The notes beneath the pieces were generated by a model. That model saw only the letters and a list, made by a program, of their open reading frames with translations, was not told where the DNA came from and did no database searches. A program made the translations under genes and the position numbers. Below, piece after piece: positions 1 through 5,239 of a stretch of 5,843 nt of DNA. The DNA is taken from assembly GCA_029863665.1 (NCBI GenBank), contig JAOTUX010000074.1:1-5843 (forward strand). The letters run 5' to 3'. Numbering within the stretch: the first letter of the stretch is position 1; each line of letters opens with the position of its first letter. Origin of the DNA: Candidatus Nitrosopumilus sp. Its GTDB lineage: Archaea; Thermoproteota; Nitrososphaeria; Nitrososphaerales; Nitrosopumilaceae.

Positions 1-473
1 AATATTCTCAAGATAATGTAGATACTGATGTAATTATTCCTGGCCAATACCTAAAAGTACATGATTATGCTGAACTTGCTACTCATGCTATGGAGGGATT
101 GGATCCTAACTTTCATTCAAAGGTAAAAGAAGGTGATTTTATTTTATCTGGAAGAAATTTTGGATGTGGCTCGTCTCGTGAACATGCTCCTATCGCTTTA
201 TCTCATTCAGGCATAAAGGCAGTACTTGCATTATCTTTTGCAAGAATTTTTTATCGTAATGCCGTAGATGGTGCATTTTTGTTACCAATAGAAATTAACG
301 AAGACGCATACAATGAAATTTCCGAAGGTGATGAAATTGACATTAACATTTCTACCAACGAAATTAAAAATATCACAAAAAATCAAACATACAAAATGAA
401 ACCATTTTCAGAAATTATTGGAAAAATTATTGCAGCAGGTGGTCTTTTTAAGTATAACCCAGATCAGGATTAA
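1..473 (+). CDS. leuD: 3-isopropylmalate dehydratase / homoaconitase small subunit, archaeal type (5' partial)
   Basis: The reading frame is open from the left edge; the first whole codon is at position 3 and the TAA stop is at 471-473. It reads YSQDNVDTDVIIPGQYLK at the edge, which lies almost at the N terminus of this family, so only about ten residues are missing. The 156 visible residues match the short (about 160-170 aa) archaeal LeuD/HacB form. The swivel-domain signature NFGCGSSREHAPIAL is encoded from about 156, followed by SFARIFYRNA. Such small subunits close over the [4Fe-4S] site of a separate large subunit and set substrate choice through the loop after the TDVIIP motif; here that loop reads YLKV. 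The ATG at 90 is internal, since the conserved NVDTDVIIP segment lies before it. leuC starts 2 bases after the stop, so the genes are probably co-transcribed. The substrate could be isopropylmalate, homoaconitate or a related malate; the sequence does not settle this. Confidence 0.9.
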   Translation, partial: YSQDNVDTDVIIPGQYLKVHDYAELATHAMEGLDPNFHSKVKEGDFILSGRNFGCGSSREHAPIALSHSGIKAVLALSFARIFYRNAVDGAFLLPIEINEDAYNEISEGDEIDINISTNEIKNITKNQTYKMKPFSEIIGKIIAAGGLFKYNPDQD

Positions 474-475
474 AA

Positions 476-1891
476 ATGGGAAAAACTCTTTTTGAAAAAA
501 TCTGGGAGTCTCATATTGTAGTTGAAAAACAAACTGGTCCTTCTTTAATCTACATTGACAGACATCTTGTACATGAAGTAACTTCTCCCCAAGCCTTTGA
601 TGGATTACGTATGAATAAAAGAAAAGTTCGACGTCCTGATCTAACTATTGCCACTATGGATCATAATGTTCCTACTGACAATAGGTCTCTTCCTATATTA
701 GATCAAACTTCAGCAATCCAAATTCAAACATTGGAAAAAAATTGTAAAGACTTTGGAATCAAATTATTTGATATTAACAGTCCTGATCAAGGAATTGTTC
801 ATGTAATTGGTCCCCAACTAGGAATTACTCTACCTGGTTCTACAATTGTTTGTGGTGATAGTCATACATCAACTCATGGAGCTTTTGGGACTTTAGCATT
901 TGGAATAGGAACTAGTGAGGTTGAACATGTATTGGCATCTCAAACTTTATGGCTTGAAAAACCAAAATCATTTGAAATTAGAGTTGAGGGAAAGAGAAGT
1001 AATCCTCATGCAGTTACTGCTAAGGATATTGTACTTTCAATTATCAAATCTATTGGAACTGGAGGTGGCACCGGTACAGTGATTGAATATCGTGGCCAAG
1101 GAATCACAGAACTTTCTATGGAGCAACGAATGACTATTTGTAACATGTCAATTGAGGCTGGAGCACGTGCAGGATTGATTGCACCTGATGAGAAAACCTT
1201 TGATTATCTTAGAGGAAGGAAATATACTCCAAAAAACTATGAGTCTTTTGTTGATTACTGGAAAGAAAATCTAACAACAGATGATGACGCAAAATTTGAT
1301 AAACAATTCATATTGAATATTGATGATATTGTACCTCAAGTAAGTTGGGGTACAAATCCTGGAATGACTTGTGATGTTACCGAATCAGTTCCATTCCCTG
1401 ATGAATTCTCTAAAGGTGATCTTAACCAAAAGAAAGGAGCTGAAAAAGCACTTGATTACATGGATCTTAAACCTGGAACTCCAATTGAAGATATTACAAT
1501 TGATAGAGTGTTTATTGGATCATGTACCAATGCAAGACTGGAAGATCTTATCGAAGCATCTAAAGTAATCAAAGGACAAAAAATTTCGCCTAATGTCAGA
1601 GCAATGGTTGTACCAGGCTCTCAAATGGTAAAAAAACAAGCTGAAGAAATGGGTCTTGATAAAATCTTCATTAACGCTAATTTTGAATGGAGAGAAGCTG
1701 GGTGTAGCATGTGTCTTGGAATGAATCCTGACATCTTGTCTTCTGGTGAGAGATGTGCAAGTACCTCAAACCGAAATTTTGAGGGCAGACAAGGAACTGG
1801 CGGGCGTACTCATTTGGTAAGCCCTGTGATGGCCGCAGCAGCAGCAATCAAAGGACACTTTGTAGATGTTAGAAAGCTGGATTTGAATTAG
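476..1891 (+). CDS. leuC: 3-isopropylmalate dehydratase large subunit, bacterial type
   Basis: This is the 471-aa catalytic large subunit of isopropylmalate isomerase, which interconverts 2- and 3-isopropylmalate in leucine synthesis in the cytosol. The N terminus (MGKTLFEKIWESHIV) and the motif YIDRHLVHEVTSPQAF are characteristic of the bacterial LeuC family of about 466-470 aa; archaeal LeuC/HacA proteins are nearer 420 aa. Visible motifs are MDHNVPT (near residue 61), the active-site stretch GDSHTSTHGAFG (from residue 127) and the [4Fe-4S] ligands Cys350 (in GSCTNARLEDL), Cys410 and Cys413 (in GCSMCLGMN). The C-terminal block ERCASTSNRNFEGRQG is followed by GGRTHLVSP. All iron-sulfur ligands and the arginine-rich substrate block are present, so the enzyme should be active. 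The ATG at 476 fits the family N terminus; no strong Shine-Dalgarno is seen, as is common in this group. It is 2 bases after the upstream small subunit and 1 base before the next leuD. The close match to bacterial forms suggests an old transfer from bacteria, though base composition now looks like the neighbours. Confidence 0.97.
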   Translation: MGKTLFEKIWESHIVVEKQTGPSLIYIDRHLVHEVTSPQAFDGLRMNKRKVRRPDLTIATMDHNVPTDNRSLPILDQTSAIQIQTLEKNCKDFGIKLFDINSPDQGIVHVIGPQLGITLPGSTIVCGDSHTSTHGAFGTLAFGIGTSEVEHVLASQTLWLEKPKSFEIRVEGKRSNPHAVTAKDIVLSIIKSIGTGGGTGTVIEYRGQGITELSMEQRMTICNMSIEAGARAGLIAPDEKTFDYLRGRKYTPKNYESFVDYWKENLTTDDDAKFDKQFILNIDDIVPQVSWGTNPGMTCDVTESVPFPDEFSKGDLNQKKGAEKALDYMDLKPGTPIEDITIDRVFIGSCTNARLEDLIEASKVIKGQKISPNVRAMVVPGSQMVKKQAEEMGLDKIFINANFEWREAGCSMCLGMNPDILSSGERCASTSNRNFEGRQGTGGRTHLVSPVMAAAAAIKGHFVDVRKLDLN

Positions 1892-1892
1892 A

Positions 1893-2477
1893 ATGGAATC
1901 TTTCAAAAAAGTAATTAGTATTGTTACTCCACTTGATAAAGTAAATGTGGATACTGATCAAATTGTTCCAAAACAATTTTTAAAATTAGTTCAAAAATCT
2001 GGATTTGGGAAATTTCTATTTTATGATTGGAGATACGATCAAAAAGAGAATGTAAAATCTGATTTTATATTAAATGATTCTAAATACCATGGATCCAAAA
2101 TTCTTGTTACAGGGGATAATTTTGGCTGTGGTTCTAGCAGAGAACATGCTGTTTGGGCACTTCAAGACTATGGATTTTCTGTGATTATTGCTCCATCTTT
2201 TGCTGATATCTTCTTTAGCAATTGTTTCAAAAATGGAATTTTACCAATTTCCCTAGATCAAAAAATTATTGAGAAATTACAACAAGAAGCAGATGCCATT
2301 GAAATAGACCTGGAAAAACAAATCATTAAAACTTCTTCTGAAGAAATACATTTTGAAATTGATTCCCACAAGAAAAAAATCCTCTTAGAGGGATTGGATG
2401 ATATTGCACAGACTTTTCAATTTAAAGACAAAATTTCTGAATTTGAAAAGAAATCTACACTTCCGCCCATCTTGTGA
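1893..2477 (+). CDS. leuD: 3-isopropylmalate dehydratase small subunit, bacterial type
   Basis: This 194-aa protein is the small subunit partner of the preceding LeuC; together they form the heterodimeric isopropylmalate isomerase of leucine synthesis. It is of the longer bacterial LeuD form (about 190-200 aa). The N-terminal motif NVDTDQIVPKQFLK (residues 18-31) is followed by SGFGKFLFYDWRYD. The swivel-domain signature is NFGCGSSREHAVWAL (residues 76-90), then APSFADIFFSNCFKNGILP. The C-terminal tail contains the bacterial-type LLEGLDDIAQT followed by KISEFEK. The start ATG lies one base after the leuC stop, which implies translational coupling. It is a different subfamily from the small subunit at the left edge: the two share the TDxIxP and FGCGSSREHA motifs, but the edge copy is shorter and has FARIFYRNA where this one has FADIFFSNC. 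It is the last gene of the cluster; a T-run follows. Confidence 0.96.
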   Translation: MESFKKVISIVTPLDKVNVDTDQIVPKQFLKLVQKSGFGKFLFYDWRYDQKENVKSDFILNDSKYHGSKILVTGDNFGCGSSREHAVWALQDYGFSVIIAPSFADIFFSNCFKNGILPISLDQKIIEKLQQEADAIEIDLEKQIIKTSSEEIHFEIDSHKKKILLEGLDDIAQTFQFKDKISEFEKKSTLPPIL

Positions 2478-2502
2478 TTTTACTTAAAATTTTTTACTTT
2501 CT
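2478..2502 (+). terminator. T-rich terminator of the leu cluster
   Basis: Just after the leuD stop the plus strand has TTTT, then a run of six T (2490-2495), then TTT. Archaeal RNA polymerase terminates at such U-runs without needing a hairpin. The position in a short convergent gap fits. This is a pattern call only. Confidence 0.5.
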
Positions 2503-2530
2503 AAAACTATGTACAATTGTATCTTTCAGT
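2484..2530 (-). terminator. Weak terminator region of the rpoD-rps9 operon
   Basis: Reading the minus strand beyond the rps9 stop, only short T-runs appear (four T at 2506-2503 and four at 2489-2486). A 10-base perfect palindrome, TACAATTGTA, lies at 2512-2521 and could form only a small hairpin. The signal is weaker than the one on the other strand, so transcripts may end inside the 3' end of leuD and overlap it in antisense. Confidence 0.25.
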
Positions 2531-2980
2531 CTAACGGTATGATTTCTGCTTTCTTCTTCTTGCACCAGGTCCGCCAAATTTCTTTGGTTCCTTTCGTCTA
2601 GCATCTCCACTAATTAGATACTTGTCAAATTCTGTGATTCTATTTCTAAGATCATCTCTGGTGGATTTTGGAAATGGGTGCTCTTTTGGCTCCTTTTTAG
2701 ATTTTGTCCATCCTGTAAGTGCTCTTGATATTCCAGTAGCAACAGCACTGGCTTGACCCATAAAACCTCCGCCTCTCACTCTAACTGAAATATCTATTTT
2801 CTCCCTTAAATCCCCTGTTATCTCTAATGGTGCTAAAATTACTTCACGTGCAGTTTCTTGTGGAATCATTTCTACTGGAACATTGTTGATTCTAACTTTG
2901 CCTTGTCCTTTTGTAATGTAAACATGTGCGCTAGATGTTTTTCTAGTTGCAAAATAAATTTCAGTTTTTGGAGTTGTCAT
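2531..2980 (-). CDS. rps9: 30S ribosomal protein uS9 (S9)
   Basis: This 149-aa protein is uS9, which binds the 16S rRNA head and whose C-terminal tail reaches the P-site tRNA. The family core is visible: the N-terminal strand EIYFATRKTSSAHVYI, then GKVRINNVP (residues 28-36), then RVRGGGFMGQASAVATGISRAL at residues 67-88. The basic C terminus GARRRKQKSYR ends in the invariant terminal arginine, so the gene is intact. It starts at ATG 2980-2978, overlapping the rpl13 stop by four bases (ATGA). A good Shine-Dalgarno-like GGGTGG lies at 2991-2986, five bases before the start, unlike most genes here. It is the last gene of the minus-strand operon; rpoN, which often follows it in archaea, is not present and leuD converges instead. 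Confidence 0.96.
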   Translation of the reverse strand: MTTPKTEIYFATRKTSSAHVYITKGQGKVRINNVPVEMIPQETAREVILAPLEITGDLREKIDISVRVRGGGFMGQASAVATGISRALTGWTKSKKEPKEHPFPKSTRDDLRNRITEFDKYLISGDARRKEPKKFGGPGARRRKQKSYR

Positions 2981-3441
2981 TCAGTCCACCCTATTACTCT
3001 GCCTACTTCTCCCATTGTGGTATAATTTGATGGAGATTTTTTAATTTTTGCTTTTTCAAATTGAATTTTCTCAAGTGATTTTAATTCTTTTGGAGAGCCA
3101 ATGTAAGTTCTAAGTCTTTTATGTGCTTCAATTCCTGATGGTTTTTTTTCATATGGGAGCATACCTCTAATCATTTTTCTAATGATAGTATCCGGTCTTC
3201 TATAATGTACTGGCCCATGTTTTGGATTGATAATACTGTTAATCTCTAAAAACTCTCTATATTCCTTGATGATGTTGGCTCTTGTTCCACTTAGCATGAT
3301 TTTTTCACAATTTACAAGTGAAACTCTATTTCCTTTAAGTAATAATTTTGCAACATGCGATGACAGTCTTCCTGCGATATGATCTGTTGCATCTACTACT
3401 ATTGGTCTGTCGGTTCTGACCACTGTTTCTTGATTAGCCAA
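2977..3441 (-). CDS. rpl13: 50S ribosomal protein uL13 (L13), TTG start
   Basis: This 154-aa protein is uL13, an early-assembling 23S rRNA-binding protein of the large subunit. Family motifs are PIVVDATDHIAGRLSSHVAK (residues 13-32), VSLVNCEKIMLSG (40-52), HGPVHYRRPDTIIRKMIRGM (75-94), LPYEKKPSG and LRTYIG. The start is read as TTG at 3441-3439: the frame has a stop three codons upstream, no ATG occurs before the conserved core, and GGAGTGAT (3454-3447) lies five bases before it, a strong match to the archaeal anti-Shine-Dalgarno. A GTG at codon 7 is a less likely alternative. The 5' end overlaps the rpl18e 3' end by eight bases, and the 3' end overlaps rps9 by four, so the three genes are translationally coupled. 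Confidence 0.95.
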   Translation of the reverse strand: MANQETVVRTDRPIVVDATDHIAGRLSSHVAKLLLKGNRVSLVNCEKIMLSGTRANIIKEYREFLEINSIINPKHGPVHYRRPDTIIRKMIRGMLPYEKKPSGIEAHKRLRTYIGSPKELKSLEKIQFEKAKIKKSPSNYTTMGEVGRVIGWTE

Positions 3442-3781
3442 GTAGCATCACTCCTTTTCCAGTAGGATTTTGCTCAATTAAATCTGAATAACTGATTATC
3501 TTCCCACCATTTTCTGTAATTTTACTAGCTGCAGAATTTGAAATTGAGAATGAACATAGTGTAATTTTGTGAGGAACATTACCTGTTCCAAGGACCTTTC
3601 CAGGAAATATCACCGTATAATTTTCTTTTGTTAGTTGACCTATTCTATTCAAATTAATATCTCTTCTTGCAACGGAAGGTTTCAGTGCATATTCTGCCAA
3701 TTTCCCCCATATTGGAGCCTCATTTTTTATTGATGCTCTTTTTAGATCTTTGGCCATACGTATAACCACTTGATTAGTCAT
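3434..3781 (-). CDS. rpl18e: 50S ribosomal protein eL18 (archaeal L18e)
   Basis: This 115-aa protein is the archaeal/eukaryotic large-subunit protein eL18 (related to bacterial L15). It shows an N-terminal helix (RMAKDLKRAS), IWGKLAEYALKP, the core motif PGKVLGTG (residues 60-67), HKITLCSFSIS (71-81) and the C-terminal signature QNPTGKGVMLLG (104-115). Length is normal for archaeal members. The ATG at 3781-3779 was chosen; Met9 is a possible shorter start, but the first eight residues align with how related proteins usually begin. A TATA-like element 24-31 bases upstream suggests its own leaderless transcript in addition to read-through from rpoD. Its 3' end overlaps rpl13 by eight bases. Confidence 0.94.
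   Translation of the reverse strand: MTNQVVIRMAKDLKRASIKNEAPIWGKLAEYALKPSVARRDINLNRIGQLTKENYTVIFPGKVLGTGNVPHKITLCSFSISNSAASKITENGGKIISYSDLIEQNPTGKGVMLLG
3447..3454 (-). promoter_or_regulatory. Shine-Dalgarno that fixes the TTG start of rpl13
   Basis: On the minus strand GGAGTGAT sits inside the last codons of rpl18e, five bases before TTG. It pairs with the 16S rRNA 3' end (consensus GGAGGTGAT) with one base missing. It is the main reason to accept TTG as start. Confidence 0.65.
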
Positions 3782-3826
3782 GTGAATAATCCGGTTTAAA
3801 ACCCAAATATAATGTGTATGCTTGTA
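3782..3826 (-). promoter_or_regulatory. Internal promoter before rpl18e
   Basis: The 45-base gap between rpoD and rpl18e holds TTATATTT at 3812-3805 on the minus strand. Its centre is about 27 bases before the rpl18e ATG, the usual TATA-to-start-site distance in archaea, so a leaderless transcript would begin at or next to the ATG. Between box and ATG lies the inverted repeat GGTTT-A-AAACC (3793-3803), a possible protein site. Inferred from pattern and spacing. Confidence 0.5.
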
Positions 3827-4492
3827 TTATTCTTCGATTTGGTTAATCATGTCGTTGAATTCACCTAATCTTTTGTTAACTTCATCTACTCCTGCAAGAA
3901 TAATTTGCTCTGGACTGAGTGCTCCCGTTGATTCTATGGTGAGTATTCTCTCATCTTCTTTGTCTGTTTCAGTAAGCATAGAAATATTTGAAGAATTCCA
4001 TTTTGCATGTTCTGTTCCGCGTCCTAATCTTGCATAACATTCAACTTTAATTCTTTGACCTGGTGCTAATTGAATGATTGGAATTTTATCTGAAATCGGT
4101 TTTATTGAATCATCTTCTGAAGATAATTCGCTTGAAAGAACGGTTCTTGTTGTATCTGAGTCCCCAGAATCTAACACTAACATAACTTTGCAGTTTGAAC
4201 ACCCTGATTCACTCTGACACTCACATTTGGATGGTTCATTAAATCTTGTCAAGTCTGTTTTTATTGGAATTAATCCTAATCTATGTGCTAAACCTTCATC
4301 TGGCAATACTGAAGAATTCTCTATTATATCGACTGTGTCAATTGCAAACACAGGAACACCGTTTAAACATACACGTCTAAGAGCGTTTGTATATTGTAGT
4401 GGAACACCATTTATCTTTACAGACATTTTTTGATTATCTTTGGTAATTATCTCTAAGGATGACAAATCTTGAACAAAATCTTCAAAGTCCAC
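3827..4492 (-). CDS. rpoD: DNA-directed RNA polymerase subunit D (Rpo3), GTG start
   Basis: This 221-aa protein is archaeal Rpo3/RpoD, the counterpart of eukaryotic Rpb3 and bacterial alpha; it pairs with subunit L (Rpo11) to start polymerase assembly. The dimerisation domain shows INGVPLQYTNALRRVCLNGV (residues 27-46), VFAIDTVDI, and DEGLAHRLGLIPI (65-77). Inserted domain 2 carries Cys90, Cys92, Cys98 and Cys101 (KCECQSESGCSNCKV), then APGQRIKVECYARLGRG and EHAKWN (143-166). It closes with ESTGALSPEQII (187-198) and a final helix. The Cys4 loop resembles the zinc loop of Rpb3. The 4Fe-4S ferredoxin-like insert of many archaeal RpoD proteins (about 260 aa) is absent, which explains the shorter length. 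The start is GTG at 4492-4490; an in-frame stop lies five codons upstream and no ATG fits, with TTG at codon 10 as an alternative. It is first in the operon, divergent from SBDS. Confidence 0.96.
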   Translation of the reverse strand: MDFEDFVQDLSSLEIITKDNQKMSVKINGVPLQYTNALRRVCLNGVPVFAIDTVDIIENSSVLPDEGLAHRLGLIPIKTDLTRFNEPSKCECQSESGCSNCKVMLVLDSGDSDTTRTVLSSELSSEDDSIKPISDKIPIIQLAPGQRIKVECYARLGRGTEHAKWNSSNISMLTETDKEDERILTIESTGALSPEQIILAGVDEVNKRLGEFNDMINQIEE

Positions 4493-4552
4493 ATAAAAAT
4501 CTAGCTAGTTTTATGTATAGATAAATACCAAATTATCATACCTATTTTAGAA
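4493..4552. promoter_or_regulatory. Shared divergent promoter region of rpoD and SBDS
   Basis: Only 60 bases separate the two start codons. For SBDS (+), TATAGATA at 4516-4523 or ATAAATA at 4521-4527 lies about 26-33 bases before the ATG, predicting a leader of under ten bases. For rpoD (-), TATACATA (4519-4512) or TTTATCTA (4525-4518) lies about 23-30 bases before the GTG, predicting a leaderless or near-leaderless mRNA. The two TATA candidates overlap in 4512-4527, so polymerases probably compete for the same stretch. A CTAGCTAG palindrome lies at 4501-4508. Boxes are called by eye. Confidence 0.55.
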
Positions 4553-5239
4553 ATGACTGATGTTACAGTAGTACGATATTCCTTTGAAGGTGATAAATTT
4601 GAGATTTTAGTAAAACCTGATCCTGCTCTGGATTACAAACTGGGAAAGAAAAAAGATATTTCAGCAGTTTTGGTTTCTGATGATATTTACACAGATTCAG
4701 GAAAAGGTACAAAACCTGCAACGGAAAAATTACTCAAAGCTTTCAAAACTGAAGACCCCACTGAAATTGCCCAGATAATCCTTCAAAAAGGTGACTTGAA
4801 TCTTACAACTGATCAAAGACGAAAAATGATTGATGAAAAGAAAAAACAGATTGTCGAATTCATTGCCAAAACCTATGTGGATCCTAGGACTCATTTACCT
4901 CACCCTCCACTGAGAATCGAACAAGCTATAAAAGATGTACGGGTTTCAGTTGATCCCCAAAAAAATGCAAATGAACAGGTAAAGGATATTGTTGAAAAAT
5001 TGCGTTCAATAATTGCTCTAAAATCTGAGAGTTTGCAATTGGAAATTACAATTCCTGCACAATATGCTTCTCAATCATATGCTGTTCTTAAATCTGTAGG
5101 TTCTCTAAAAAAAGAAGAATGGCAAAATAATGGTTCTCTAAAAGCAATACTTGAAATACCCGCTGCAGCAAGGCCCAACGTGATTGATAGATTAGGTTCT
5201 ATAACCAAAGGTTCTGCTACTGTTGAGGTTATACAATAA
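4553..5239 (+). CDS. sdo1: Ribosome maturation protein SBDS/SDO1
   Basis: This 228-aa protein is the archaeal SBDS (Shwachman-Bodian-Diamond) homologue. In eukaryotes SBDS works with the EFL1 GTPase to release eIF6 from the new large subunit; archaeal SBDS has the same fold and has been linked to the exosome as well. Domain I (residues 1 to about 90) contains VVRYSFEGDKFEILVKPD and the SDDIYTDSGKG stretch. Domain II contains QRRKMIDEKKKQIVEFIAKT (89-108) and the most diagnostic block, YVDPRTHLPHPPLRIEQAI (108-126). Domain III (about 162-228) contains ITIPAQYASQSY and ends GSATVEVIQ. Length is normal for archaea. The ATG at 4553 follows a short A+T-rich leader without a Shine-Dalgarno, consistent with a leaderless transcript. 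The stop TAA shares one base with the rrp4 ATG (TAATG), indicating coupling, as in the conserved archaeal exosome operon. Confidence 0.97.
   Translation: MTDVTVVRYSFEGDKFEILVKPDPALDYKLGKKKDISAVLVSDDIYTDSGKGTKPATEKLLKAFKTEDPTEIAQIILQKGDLNLTTDQRRKMIDEKKKQIVEFIAKTYVDPRTHLPHPPLRIEQAIKDVRVSVDPQKNANEQVKDIVEKLRSIIALKSESLQLEITIPAQYASQSYAVLKSVGSLKKEEWQNNGSLKAILEIPAAARPNVIDRLGSITKGSATVEVIQ

Noticed and set aside
90..473. Treating the ATG at 90 as the true start of the first small subunit
   Set aside because: The same frame is open to the left edge and encodes the conserved NVDTDVIIP segment before this ATG, so the gene is cut by the window edge, not short.
1371..1568. Open frame of 65 codons on the plus strand
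   Set aside because: It lies wholly inside leuC in another frame; leuC is conserved throughout, and this peptide has no recognisable motif.
156..2150. Similar DNA around 156-190 and 2118-2150 as a direct repeat
   Set aside because: The similarity comes from the shared FGCGSSREHA motif of the two LeuD families and codon use differs; it is protein homology, not a DNA repeat.
3822..4037. Plus-strand open frame of 71 codons
   Set aside because: It is antisense to the 3' end of rpoD, is serine-rich low complexity and has no promoter or homology signal.
4227..4433. Plus-strand open frame of 68 codons
   Set aside because: It is antisense to the conserved middle and N-terminal part of rpoD, so it is a shadow of that gene.
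4501..4508. CTAGCTAG palindrome as an operator
   Set aside because: It is only eight bases in A+T-rich promoter DNA; with no second copy or known regulator it may be chance.
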